From positions 1 to 64,000 of the forward strand of contig NZNT01000030.1 of assembly GCA_002695005.1 (NCBI GenBank): a DNA stretch of 64,000 nt, written 5' to 3'. A program made the translations under genes and the position numbers. Position 1 is the stretch's first letter; each line of letters opens with the position of its first letter. A model generated the notes under the pieces. That model did no database searches. It worked only from the letters and a program-made list of their open reading frames with translations, and was not told the origin of the DNA. The stretch is from Maritimibacter sp. (GTDB lineage: Bacteria; Pseudomonadota; Alphaproteobacteria; Rhodobacterales; Rhodobacteraceae). Below, piece after piece: positions 44,332 through 52,525 of this stretch.

Positions 44332-45345
44332 ATGGCGCGCATATTCATCACCGGCACGGCCGGCTTCATCGGATACCACCTCGCGAACCTGCTCGTCGCC
44401 GAGGGCCACCAGGTCCACGGCTATGACGGGATGACGGATTACTACGATGTCACGCTCAAGGCGCGGCGCCACGCGATGCTGCACCAGTCGCTAGGCTTCA
44501 CAGCCACCGAGGCGATGCTGGAGGACGGCGCGGCGTTCGACGCCGCCATCGACGGGTTCGCGCCGGAGATCATCGTCCACCTCGCGGGGCAGGCCGGGGT
44601 GCGCTACAGCCTTGAAAACCCGCGGGCCTATGTCGATGCGAATGTCACCGGGACGTTCAACGTGATGGAGGCCGCGCGGCGCCACGGGGTCCAGCACCTG
44701 ATGATGGCCTCGACATCTTCCGTCTACGGCGCGAACACCGAGATGCCGTTCAGGGAGACGGACAAGGCCGACACGCCGATGACGATCTATGCCGCGACCA
44801 AGAAGGCGACCGAGGCGATGGGGCATTCCTACGCCCATCTCTATGACCTGCCGACGACGATGTTCCGGTTCTTCACGGTCTATGGCCCGTGGGGACGCCC
44901 GGACATGGCGCTCTTCAAGTTCGTGCGCGCCACACTCGCCGGCGAGGCGATCGACGTCTACAACCACGGCGAGATGTTCCGCGACTTCACCTATGTCGAC
45001 GACCTCGTGCGCGCGATCCGGCTGTTGATGTTCGACCCGGTGCCGGTGCGGCCCGAAGCGGGCGAGGTGCCGGAGGGCGACAGCCTGTCGCCGGTGGCGC
45101 CGTTCCGGATCGTGAACATCGGGAACTCCACGTCGGTCCGGCTGCTCGATTTCGTCGAAGCGATCGAGGGTGCGCTGGGCGCCGAGACACGGCGCAATTA
45201 CATGGACATCCAGCCCGGCGACGTGCCTGCCACATGGGCGGATGCGAGCCTGCTTGAAACGCTCACCGGCTACCGGCCGGAAACCGATGTCCGCACCGGG
45301 GTCGAGCGGTTCGTCGAGTGGTATCGCGACTACTACCGGGACTGA
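44332..45345 (+). CDS. NAD-dependent UDP-glucuronate 4-epimerase-like protein
   Basis: A 337-residue extended short-chain dehydrogenase. The NAD-binding [13 protein letters not shown] is at residues 5-17, a [16 protein letters not shown] stretch typical of UDP-glucuronate epimerases is near 35-50, and the catalytic Ser/Thr ([13 protein letters not shown]) and YAATKKATE are near 128 and 152. It would convert UDP-glucuronate to UDP-galacturonate. AAAGG precedes the ATG. It faces ugd, which makes its substrate, with only three bases between the stops. Confidence 0.85.
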   Translation: MARIFITGTAGFIGYHLANLLVAEGHQVHGYDGMTDYYDVTLKARRHAMLHQSLGFTATEAMLEDGAAFDAAIDGFAPEIIVHLAGQAGVRYSLENPRAYVDANVTGTFNVMEAARRHGVQHLMMASTSSVYGANTEMPFRETDKADTPMTIYAATKKATEAMGHSYAHLYDLPTTMFRFFTVYGPWGRPDMALFKFVRATLAGEAIDVYNHGEMFRDFTYVDDLVRAIRLLMFDPVPVRPEAGEVPEGDSLSPVAPFRIVNIGNSTSVRLLDFVEAIEGALGAETRRNYMDIQPGDVPATWADASLLETLTGYRPETDVRTGVERFVEWYRDYYRD

Positions 45346-45348
45346 GGG

Positions 45349-46671
45349 TCAGGCCCGCATCATTCCGATCCTCCCGATGCTCTCATAGGCGATGAAGCCG
45401 GCCTCGGCCGCGGCATCGGCGCTGTAGACGTTGCGCAAGTCGGCCATTCTGGCGGAACCCATGGCGGAGGCCAGCCGGTCGAGGTCCAGTGCCCGGAATT
45501 CGTTCCATTCCGTTAGGATCACGAGGAGGTCGGCCCCCTGTGCTGCCGCATAGGGGTCTTCTTCCCACGATACGCTGGGGAGTAGGTGTTCGCCCTCACG
45601 CCGGCCCTGCGGATCGCAGACCCGCACCTTGGCCCCACCACCGATCAGCGACGGAACGATGGTGAGCGAGGGCGCATCGCGCATGTCGTCGGTGTTGGGC
45701 TTGAACGTCACGCCCAGCACAGCGACCGTCTTGCCGTTGAACGAGCCGCCACAGAGATCGACCAGCTTGTCGATCATCCGGCGCTTCACATCCTCGTTCA
45801 CCTTGATGACGGTCTCGACGATTGACACAGGGCTCGCATGTTCCTGACCAATCCGGGCGAGCGCCTTGGTGTCCTTCGGAAAGCACGACCCGCCGTAGCC
45901 GGGGCCGGCGTGCAGGAACTTGTTCCCGATGCGTCCGTCCATGCCCATGCCCTTGGAAACGGCTTTCACATCCGCGCCGACCTTTTCGCACAGCGCGGCG
46001 ATCTCGTTGATGAAGGTGATCTTGGTCGCGAGAAAGGCATTGGCCGCGTATTTGATCATCTCGGCGGATTCGAGGTCCGTGGTCACGATGGGGAAATCGC
46101 GCAGGTAGAGCGGGCGGTAAACCTCTTCCATCACCTTCGCTGCGCGGTCGCTCTCGACGCCGACGACGACCCGGTCAGGTTTCATGAAGTCGTCGATGGC
46201 CGCGCCTTCGCGAAGAAACTCGGGGTTGGATGCGACGTCGAAATCGAGCGATGGATTGGCCTTCGAGACCACGTCACGCACCTGCGCGTTGGTGCCGACG
46301 GGGACGGTCGATTTGGTCACGATGACGATATAGTCGCTGGCCGCCTTCGCGATCTCTTCTGCCGCGGCCATGACATAGGTGAGGTCGGCATGACCGTCAC
46401 CGCGCCGAGTGGGCGTGCCAACCGCGATGAACACGGCGTCGGCTCCGTCGATGGCGGTGGCGAGGTCGAGTGTGAAGGACAGTCGTCCGGCCTCGACGTT
46501 CTTGTGCATGAGCCTGTCGAGCCCCGGCTCGAAGATCGGCACCTCGCCGCGCTCCAGCATCTCGATCTTGCGCGGGTCCTTGTCGACGCAGACCACCTCG
46601 TGCCCGAAGTCCGAGAAGCACACGCCGGAGACGAGCCCGACATATCCGGTTCCGATCATCGCAATTTTCAT
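45349..46671 (-). CDS. ugd: UDP-glucose 6-dehydrogenase
   Basis: A 440-residue UDP-glucose/GDP-mannose dehydrogenase. The NAD domain starts MKIAMIGTGYVGLVSGVCFS. The catalytic region has GPGYGGSCFPKDTKAL near residue 258 with the active-site Cys. The central NPEFLREGAAIDDFMKPDRV and the C-terminal GVTFKPNTDDMRDAPSL are typical. It oxidises UDP-glucose to UDP-glucuronate, the presumed substrate of the facing epimerase. GDP-mannose specificity is less likely. It interrupts the rnpA-yidD spacing. Confidence 0.88.
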   Translation of the reverse strand: MKIAMIGTGYVGLVSGVCFSDFGHEVVCVDKDPRKIEMLERGEVPIFEPGLDRLMHKNVEAGRLSFTLDLATAIDGADAVFIAVGTPTRRGDGHADLTYVMAAAEEIAKAASDYIVIVTKSTVPVGTNAQVRDVVSKANPSLDFDVASNPEFLREGAAIDDFMKPDRVVVGVESDRAAKVMEEVYRPLYLRDFPIVTTDLESAEMIKYAANAFLATKITFINEIAALCEKVGADVKAVSKGMGMDGRIGNKFLHAGPGYGGSCFPKDTKALARIGQEHASPVSIVETVIKVNEDVKRRMIDKLVDLCGGSFNGKTVAVLGVTFKPNTDDMRDAPSLTIVPSLIGGGAKVRVCDPQGRREGEHLLPSVSWEEDPYAAAQGADLLVILTEWNEFRALDLDRLASAMGSARMADLRNVYSADAAAEAGFIAYESIGRIGMMRA

Positions 46672-46825
46672 GGGGCATCCCTCGTAATGAAATCAGGCAC
46701 AGGCAGATCGGCGCCAATCGGTGCGCCGCAGGACGCACCATCCTGATTTCATCGGAATTCACAAGATGCCACAGGGGCGCGTGTCATGGATTGGCCGTGT
46801 TGCTGCATTGCAGCGCAAGGACCCG

Positions 46826-47230
46826 TCAGGCCCCGTGGACCTTGGCGAGGGCGCGGGCGAGGTCGTCGCGCATGGCCGCGAACTCCCGGCTGACTGTCGC
46901 GTCGGGCCGCGCCACGAGGACGTAATCCCATCCGGGGCGTCCCGCGTTGCCGATCACCTCCCGCGCCAGCGCGCGCAGGCGTCGTTTGGCGCGGTTGCGC
47001 ATCACGGCGTTGCCGGTTTTCTTGGAGGCTGTGAACCCCACGCGCACGACCGTATCGTCGTCGCGCCGGTCACGCCCCTGCAACAGAAACCCCGGCATCG
47101 GCGCCTTGCGGGCCCGCGCGCAGGCGAGGAAATCCGGGCGGTTTCGCAGGGTCTCCAGACAAACGGAAACCGCCGGGGGCGCGTCGCGTCCGGCCTCTGG
47201 GCCGTCCACGGGTGCCTCCGGCGGTGTCAT
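46826..47230 (-). CDS. rnpA: Ribonuclease P protein component
   Basis: The protein subunit of RNase P, which matures tRNA 5' ends. The 134-residue product has an N-terminal extension of about 25 residues. The core is TLRNRPDFLACARARK, the FLLQGRDRRDDDTVVRVGFT strand region and the RNR motif ASKKTGNAVMRNRAKRRLRA near residues 70-90. It follows rpmH by 26 bases on the same strand, the standard pairing. A start inside the extension is possible. Confidence 0.92.
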   Translation of the reverse strand: MTPPEAPVDGPEAGRDAPPAVSVCLETLRNRPDFLACARARKAPMPGFLLQGRDRRDDDTVVRVGFTASKKTGNAVMRNRAKRRLRALAREVIGNAGRPGWDYVLVARPDATVSREFAAMRDDLARALAKVHGA

Positions 47231-47256
47231 TCGATTGGCCGAAATGCCGAAACCGC

Positions 47257-47391
47257 TTACGCGGACAGCGACTTGCGGCCCTTGGCGCGACGCGCGTTCA
47301 GGATCTTGCGGCCGGCCTTGGTCGACATGCGCGCACGGAAGCCGTGGCGGCGCTTGCGAACCAGGTTCGAAGGTTGGAATGTGCGTTTCAT
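47257..47391 (-). CDS. rpmH: 50S ribosomal protein L34
   Basis: A 44-residue L34 read from the ATG at 47389-47391: [20 protein letters not shown], then [20 protein letters not shown] and SLSA. It is too short to stand out by length, but the sequence is the near-universal L34. rnpA follows after 26 bases. A good promoter lies about 100 bases upstream. Confidence 0.97.
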   Translation of the reverse strand: MKRTFQPSNLVRKRRHGFRARMSTKAGRKILNARRAKGRKSLSA

Positions 47392-47487
47392 CGCCCGTCT
47401 CCGTCAGGTTCTCGGCCCTAAAGGCCGAAGTCTCGTCTCATGCCCACTGATCCCGATGGATTCGGGGCGGAATTCGTTGGAGACCGG

Positions 47488-47516
47488 TCTATAGGGGCCC
47501 TCAGGGGTCAAGTCAA
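47488..47516 (-). promoter_or_regulatory. Predicted promoter for rpmH-rnpA
   Basis: On the minus strand: -35 TTGACT (47511-47516), a 17-base spacer and -10 TATAGA (47488-47493). The start is expected near 47481, giving a 90-base leader with a small CCCGA/TCGGG hairpin. It is the same class as the ribosomal block promoters at the left end. Confidence 0.75.
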
Positions 47517-47632
47517 ACGCCCCGTGGGCGCATTTGAAACATTTTTTGCCGCAGGATCAATGCGGCGTGAGGGGGGTGGCGGGTGTCCGGGCGAGGCGTC
47601 ATGGTGCGCTCACTTGTCCGAAGGAGCCCGCC

Positions 47633-48346
47633 GTGACCGCCGCGCGCATCAAACGCCTGATCCCGATCACCGTCATCGCCATCGTCGCGGTCGTGGGCTT
47701 CATCGTGTTCCGCGACCGGCTGACCTTCGATGCGCTGGCCGAGAACCGGGCGGCGCTGATCGAATTCCGTGATGCCAACTACATCCTCTCGGTCCTCGTC
47801 TTCATCGCGGCCTATACCGCTATCGTGGGCTTCTCGCTGCCGGGCGCGACCATTGCCACACTGACCGGCGGTTTCCTGTTCGGTCTGTTTCCCGGCGTGC
47901 TCTACAACGTGACGGCCGCCTCGCTCGGCGCGATCATTATCTTCACTGCCGCCAAGATGGGTCTGGGCGAACGGCTCGCCGCGCGGATGGAGGCGTCGCC
48001 GGGGCGCATCGCCAGACTCAAGTCGGCCATCGACCGCAGCCAGTGGTCGGTGCTGTTTCTCATGCGCCTCGTCCCCGTGGTGCCGTTCTTCGTGGCCAAT
48101 GTCCTGCCAGCGCTTGTGAACGTGCGCACCTGGGTCTTTGCCGTGACGACCGTGGTGGGGATCATACCCGGTGCGCTGATCTACACCTCCGTCGGCTCCG
48201 GGCTGGGCGAGGTGTTCGAAGCCGGCGGCACGCCCGATCTTGGGATCATCTTCAAACCCTACATCCTCGGGCCGATCATCGGGCTGTGCGCTCTGGCGCT
48301 CCTGCCCATCGCCCTGCGTGTCTTCCGCAAGGAGCCTGTCGCATGA
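47633..48346 (+). CDS. TVP38/TMEM64-family (DedA-like) membrane protein
   Basis: A 237-residue inner-membrane protein. It has a first span near residues 8-24 (LIPITVIAIVAVVGFIVF), the family motif FSLPGATIATLTGGFLFGLF near 65, the SLGAIIIFTAAKMGLGE segment and LFLMRLVPVVPFFVANVLPA near 145 with the conserved Arg. The start is GTG at 47633 after AAGGAGC; an upstream ATG at 47534 gives a poor N-terminus. It overlaps the next gene by four bases, a TVP38 plus flavoprotein pairing seen in many bacteria. Confidence 0.85.
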   Translation: MTAARIKRLIPITVIAIVAVVGFIVFRDRLTFDALAENRAALIEFRDANYILSVLVFIAAYTAIVGFSLPGATIATLTGGFLFGLFPGVLYNVTAASLGAIIIFTAAKMGLGERLAARMEASPGRIARLKSAIDRSQWSVLFLMRLVPVVPFFVANVLPALVNVRTWVFAVTTVVGIIPGALIYTSVGSGLGEVFEAGGTPDLGIIFKPYILGPIIGLCALALLPIALRVFRKEPVA

Positions 48347-49710
48347 GCCGTATCAAGACCGACATCTGCGTGATCGGGGCCGGGTCCGGGGGCCTGTCGG
48401 TCGCCTCTGGCGCCGCGCAGATGGGGGCCAAGGTCGTTCTGATCGAGAAAGGCGAGATGGGGGGTGATTGCTTGAATTATGGCTGCGTGCCCTCAAAGGC
48501 GCTGCTCGCCGCCGGGGAGCAGGGGATGGATTGGGACGCGGCCCATGCACATGTGAAATCCGCCATCGCGACCATCGCGCCCCACGACAGTCAGGAACGG
48601 TTCGAAGGTCTGGGGTGCACCGTCATCCGCGAACATGCCCGGTTCACCGGCCCGCGCGAGGTGCAGGCCGGCGATACGACCGTCAGGGCCAAACGCTTCG
48701 TCGTCGCCACCGGGTCGCGCCCTTTCGTGCCGGACGTGCCGGGGCTGGACGAGGTGCCGTATTACACCAACGAGACGATCTTCGATCTCGCCGAGAAACC
48801 CGATCACCTGCTGGTCATCGGCGGCGGACCCATCGGTCTGGAAATGGCACTCGCGCACCGGCGTCTGGGCTGTGAGGTGACCGTTCTGGAAGGCCAGAAG
48901 CCGCTCGGCAAGGACGATCCCGAGGCCGCGCAGGTCGTGCTGGACAGCCTCGCGGAGCAGGGGATCGAGGTCGTGGAGCAGGCCCAGGCGGTGCGCATTC
49001 GCAAAACCAAGGGACGGATCGAGGTCGTCACCGAGTTCGGGCGCGTCTTCACCGGTTCGCACCTGCTCGTCGCCGTCGGGCGCAAGGCGAATGTGGAGGA
49101 GCTTGGCTGCGAGGCGGCGGGAGTCGATACGACCCCCAAGGGCATCAAGGTCGATGCCCGCCTGCGCACGTCGAACCGCCGGGTCTATGGCATCGGTGAC
49201 ATCACCGGGGGGCTCCAGTTCACCCATGTCGCGGGCTATCATGGCGGTGTCGTGATCCGCCCCACGGTCCTGCGCCTGCCCGCCAAGGCTCGCGCCGACC
49301 ACCTGCCGTGGTGCACCTACACCGATCCCGAACTGGCGCAGGTCGGGCTGACGGAAGCTGCCGCGCGGGAGGCGCATGGCGACAAGCTTACCGTCGTGCG
49401 GGCGGACTTCGCAGGCAACGACCGGGCCGTCGCGACAGGACACACCAAGGGGTTCATCAAGGTCATGGTCGTCGGCGCGCGGCCCGTCGGCGTCACGCTA
49501 GTCGGGCACAACGCAGGCGAACTGATCGCACCCTGGTCGCTCGCCGTAAGCCAGAAACTGAAGCTCTCGGCCATCTCCGGCATGGTGCTGCCGTATCCGA
49601 CCCTGTCGGAGATTTCCAAACGCGCCTCTGGGAATTTCTACACGCCGAAACTATTTGAAAATGAGACGCTGAAGCGTTTGGTGCGTATATTGCAAAAGAT
49701 CGTGCCATAA
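48343..49710 (+). CDS. Pyridine nucleotide-disulfide oxidoreductase (MerA/Lpd-like)
   Basis: A 455-residue FAD flavoprotein. The FAD site CVIGAGSGGLSVASGAAQMG is near residue 8. The redox-active disulfide lies in GGDCLNYGCVPSKALLAAGE near 42-62 (CxxxxC). The NAD(P) site HLLVIGGGPIGLEMALAHRR is near 165, and there is a dimerisation domain. It lacks the C-terminal Cys pair and the N-terminal HMA domain of true mercuric reductase, so mercury reduction is doubtful; a general thiol or quinone role is more likely. It is translationally coupled to the TVP38 gene. Confidence 0.85.
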   Translation: MSRIKTDICVIGAGSGGLSVASGAAQMGAKVVLIEKGEMGGDCLNYGCVPSKALLAAGEQGMDWDAAHAHVKSAIATIAPHDSQERFEGLGCTVIREHARFTGPREVQAGDTTVRAKRFVVATGSRPFVPDVPGLDEVPYYTNETIFDLAEKPDHLLVIGGGPIGLEMALAHRRLGCEVTVLEGQKPLGKDDPEAAQVVLDSLAEQGIEVVEQAQAVRIRKTKGRIEVVTEFGRVFTGSHLLVAVGRKANVEELGCEAAGVDTTPKGIKVDARLRTSNRRVYGIGDITGGLQFTHVAGYHGGVVIRPTVLRLPAKARADHLPWCTYTDPELAQVGLTEAAAREAHGDKLTVVRADFAGNDRAVATGHTKGFIKVMVVGARPVGVTLVGHNAGELIAPWSLAVSQKLKLSAISGMVLPYPTLSEISKRASGNFYTPKLFENETLKRLVRILQKIVP

Positions 49711-49726
49711 CGCTGTTAGGGACTAG

Positions 49727-51148
49727 ATGTATTTGAACTCGCTTTCGGGTCGGTTCCTCATCCTGACCGTCGCATTCGTCATGCTGGCGGAGGTGATGAT
49801 TTTTGTCCCGTCGATCGCGCAGTTTCGTGCGGATTACCTGCAAAACAGGCTTGAACGGGCGCAGATCGCGTCTCTCGTTCTGCTTGCCGACGACATGATC
49901 GATGCGGAGCTGGAGCAAGAGCTTTTGCAGAACGCTGAGGTGTTCAACGTGGTTCTGCGCCGGGACGAAGCGCGCGAGCTCATGCTGTCTTCGCCCGTAC
50001 CCGGTCCGGTCGCCGCGAGTTTCGACCTGCGCAACGAGGGCGGGTTCATGCTCATGCGCGACGCCCTCGCGCGGCTGTTCGACACGGATAACGAGGTGAT
50101 CCGTGTGATCGGCGACCCGGTGCGCGAGGGCGGGCTGGTGATCGAAGTCACGATGGAGTCCCAGCCCCTGCGCACGGCCATGGTCGAGTACGGCCAACGC
50201 ATTCTCGTGCTCTCCGCCGTGATCTCCATCGCGACCGCGCTCTTGCTGTTCCTCGCCGTGCGCACGCTCATGGTCCGGCCGATCAAGAAGGTCGTGACCA
50301 ACATGATGGGTTTCGCCCGCGCGCCCGAGGATGCCCGCCAGATCATCGCCCCGAGTTCGCGGGTGCGGGAGCTTCGCGAGGCCGAGGAAGCGCTGCACGA
50401 CTTGCAGGCGCAGCTTTCCGGCGCGCTCAAGCAAAAGGAGCGGCTCGCCCAGCTTGGCGGAGCCGTTGCGCGCATCAGCCACGACCTGCGCAATATCCTG
50501 ACGACCGCGCAGCTTTTTGCGGACCGGGTGGAAATGAGCGAGGACCCCGGGGTTCAACGCTCCATCCCCAAGCTCATGGGGTCGATCAATCGCGCGGTGA
50601 ACCTGTGCGAATCCACCCTGGCTTTCGGCAAGGCCGAGGAGCCCGCGCCGCGACTCACCCGCTTCAACCTCGCCGAAGTGGTGGGTGACGTGGTGGACAG
50701 CGAGCGGCTCGCCGCGGGCGAGGAGGACGTTTCCTATTCCGAGGACGTGCCGGCGGGGATCCTCGTGCGGGCCGACCCGGAACAACTCTACCGCATCCTG
50801 CGCAACCTCGTGCGCAACGCCCGTCAGGCTCTCCAGTCTTCGGGCAAGGGCGGAGAAATCATGGTTTCGGGTGAGGAAACGCCCGAGGAATGGACGATCC
50901 GGGTCGAAGATACCGGGCCGGGCCTGCCTCCCAAGGCTCAGGAGCTTCTGTTTCAACCGTTCGCTGCGGGTGGGCGCAAGGGCGGCACCGGCCTCGGCCT
51001 CGCCATCTCGGCAGAGCTTGTGCGTGGCCACGGTGGGCAGCTCTTGCTGGAGCGGACGGGACCGGACGGCACGGTGTTCGCTATCCATCTGCCGCGCGGG
51101 CTCGAAACCCTCGCCACGCCCGAGGCGCGGGCGGAAGCGGCGCAATAA
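49727..51148 (+). CDS. Orphan sensor histidine kinase
   Basis: A 473-residue membrane kinase. The first span is near residue 7-27 and a sensor region of about 125 residues follows. A second span is near 162-182 (LSAVISIATALLLFLAVRTL), then a HAMP-like linker. The phosphoacceptor region is AVARISHDLRNILTTAQLFA near 250. ATPase N, G1 and G2 boxes are in LVRNARQALQSSG, VEDTGPGLPP and GGTGLGLAISAELV. No response regulator is adjacent. It starts 16 bases after the flavoprotein gene and may belong to that operon. Confidence 0.88.
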   Translation: MYLNSLSGRFLILTVAFVMLAEVMIFVPSIAQFRADYLQNRLERAQIASLVLLADDMIDAELEQELLQNAEVFNVVLRRDEARELMLSSPVPGPVAASFDLRNEGGFMLMRDALARLFDTDNEVIRVIGDPVREGGLVIEVTMESQPLRTAMVEYGQRILVLSAVISIATALLLFLAVRTLMVRPIKKVVTNMMGFARAPEDARQIIAPSSRVRELREAEEALHDLQAQLSGALKQKERLAQLGGAVARISHDLRNILTTAQLFADRVEMSEDPGVQRSIPKLMGSINRAVNLCESTLAFGKAEEPAPRLTRFNLAEVVGDVVDSERLAAGEEDVSYSEDVPAGILVRADPEQLYRILRNLVRNARQALQSSGKGGEIMVSGEETPEEWTIRVEDTGPGLPPKAQELLFQPFAAGGRKGGTGLGLAISAELVRGHGGQLLLERTGPDGTVFAIHLPRGLETLATPEARAEAAQ

Positions 51149-51164
51149 TTCCGGGGATTTCCCC

Positions 51165-51193
51165 TTGCATCGCTCCGACGCAAACGCTAAATC
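51165..51193 (+). promoter_or_regulatory. Predicted promoter for tRNA-Arg
   Basis: TTGCAT (51165-51170), a 17-base spacer and TAAATC (51188-51193). The start near 51199 is seven bases before the tRNA. Confidence 0.6.
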
Positions 51194-51205
51194 GCGCCCT
51201 ACCGC

Positions 51206-51282
51206 GCTCTGGTAGCTCAGCTGGATAGAGTACCTGACTACGAATCAGGGGGTCGGGGGTTCGAATCCTCCCCAGAGCGCCA
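51206..51282 (+). tRNA. tRNA-Arg (anticodon ACG)
   Basis: A complete cloverleaf of 77 bases including the encoded CCA: acceptor GCTCTGG/CCAGAGC, discriminator G, D-arm GCTC...GAGT, anticodon stem CCTGA/TCAGG with loop CTACGAA, variable GGGTC and T-arm GGGGG-TTCGAAT-CCTCC. The stem pairs closely follow the E. coli tRNA-Arg(ACG) layout. The A34 should be deaminated to inosine to read CGU/CGC/CGA. Confidence 0.95.
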
Positions 51283-51346
51283 TTTTATACAGATAAGCCA
51301 CTATTGTTCCTCAAGTTTTTACTCCGGGGCGCAAGAGGCGTGGACC

Positions 51347-51484
51347 TCACGGTCGCTTCACAGCTCTTTCCAGCCATTTGACGAGCACAGAGAGTGGTTA
51401 GCCCTTACCGTAGCTGTGCCACACACCATCGGTCTGCCAACCGCCCATCTGGTCGACGATGTCGGCGGGAATACTCCGACGGCG
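51347..51484 (-). pseudogene. Remnant of a tyrosine-type integrase beside tRNA-Arg
   Basis: Minus-strand translation gives RRRSIPADIVDQMGGWQTDG then VWHSYGKG, a stop (TAA at 51398-51400) where Tyr is expected, and in the same frame PLSVLVKWLERAVKRP to a TGA at 51347-51349. This is the C-terminal end of a phage-type integrase, including the catalytic Tyr in HSYG. It has lost its N-terminal part and carries a nonsense codon. Lying 64 bases from a tRNA 3' end, it suggests a lost or decayed integrated island. The rest of 51283-51565 has no gene. Confidence 0.7.
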
Positions 51485-51565
51485 TGAACCCTTCGGAGGC
51501 GGTTGTGAGGGTGAGCCGGTCATGGCTTCAACGCTTACCCGGGGCCAATGTAGTTCGTGCTGTTG

Positions 51566-52525
51566 TCAGGCTGGTTCCAAGCCGAACAAAGGCCCGATCC
51601 CGTGCGACAGGATTCCCGCCCCGTCTGCGCGCTCGAGCGCGAGAACGTCTAAGCCCTGTCCGCCGGCGAGCACCAAGCCAGCGCGGATGCCCAGCACAAT
51701 GATCGCGGTGGCCCAGGCATCGGCTTCGGCACAGGTTGGAGCGACGACCGTGACCGAGGCAGGGCCGTTTGCGATGGGGGTGCGCAGTTTTGGGTGCATG
51801 GTGTGCGACAGGCGGCGGCCCTGCACTTCGACCCAGTGGCGATAGTCGCCCGATGTCGCGACGGCGCCGTCCTCCAATGCCAGCACGGAATGTGGTGCGC
51901 GGCGGTCATAGTTGGGGGCCTCGACGGCGATGGTCCAGGGCGTGCCGTCGGGGTGCGTTCCCAAGCTGCGCATTTCGCCGTCGATTCCGACCAGCGCATC
52001 GGAGATGCCCATGTCTGCCAATGTTTCGGCCAGACGGTCCACGCCGTATCCCTTCGCTATCCCGTTAAGGTCCACCGCCACATCGGCATGTTTGCGGGCG
52101 CGGCCCTGCGCAAGGTCGATCTCCAGCGCGTCCAGCGCGGGCACTTTCGTTCCCTCCATCGCCGCGCGAATCTCGGCCTCCTGCGGCGCTTCGGAGCCAA
52201 ACCCCCAGGCCTTCAACGATGCCCCCATGGTAATGTCGAATGCCCCGCCCGACGCACGACCTATTCCCAGACCGAGGGTCATGACATTCAACAAATGCGC
52301 TGGAAGCGCGACCCAGGTTCCCGTGGGAGCTGCATTGAACCGCATCAGGTCGCTGTCAGGGTTCCATGTCGACATCTGGTCGTCGATCTGGTCCACGACG
52401 ATCTGCAACGCGGCGGTGAAGGCGGTTTCGTCGACATCCTCGGCAAAAAACAACGCCGACCAACGGGTGCCCATCGTCGGGCCGTTCAAGGCGCGGCGGG
52501 TCGGATCAGTAGACATCTTCGACAT
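51566..52525 (-). CDS. apbE: FAD:protein FMN transferase ApbE
   Basis: A 319-residue enzyme that attaches FMN from FAD to Ser/Thr of target proteins. It shows TMGTRWSALFF, the MSTWNPDSDLMRFNA region, FDITMGASLKAWGFG near residue 98, VDLNGIAKGYGVDRLAE near 152 and GDYRHWVEVQGRRLSHTMHP near 230. The metal- and FAD-binding region AEADAWATAIIVLG is near 275. There is no clear signal peptide, so export is uncertain. It overlaps the PepSY-flavoprotein gene by 20 bases and is last in that operon; the probable target is the DUF2271 protein at the start of the operon. Confidence 0.92.
   Translation of the reverse strand: MSKMSTDPTRRALNGPTMGTRWSALFFAEDVDETAFTAALQIVVDQIDDQMSTWNPDSDLMRFNAAPTGTWVALPAHLLNVMTLGLGIGRASGGAFDITMGASLKAWGFGSEAPQEAEIRAAMEGTKVPALDALEIDLAQGRARKHADVAVDLNGIAKGYGVDRLAETLADMGISDALVGIDGEMRSLGTHPDGTPWTIAVEAPNYDRRAPHSVLALEDGAVATSGDYRHWVEVQGRRLSHTMHPKLRTPIANGPASVTVVAPTCAEADAWATAIIVLGIRAGLVLAGGQGLDVLALERADGAGILSHGIGPLFGLEPA

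Noticed and set aside
46826-47520. Replication origin near rpmH/rnpA
   Set aside because: In many bacteria oriC and dnaA lie here, but I see no dnaA gene, DnaA-box cluster or AT-rich unwinding element.
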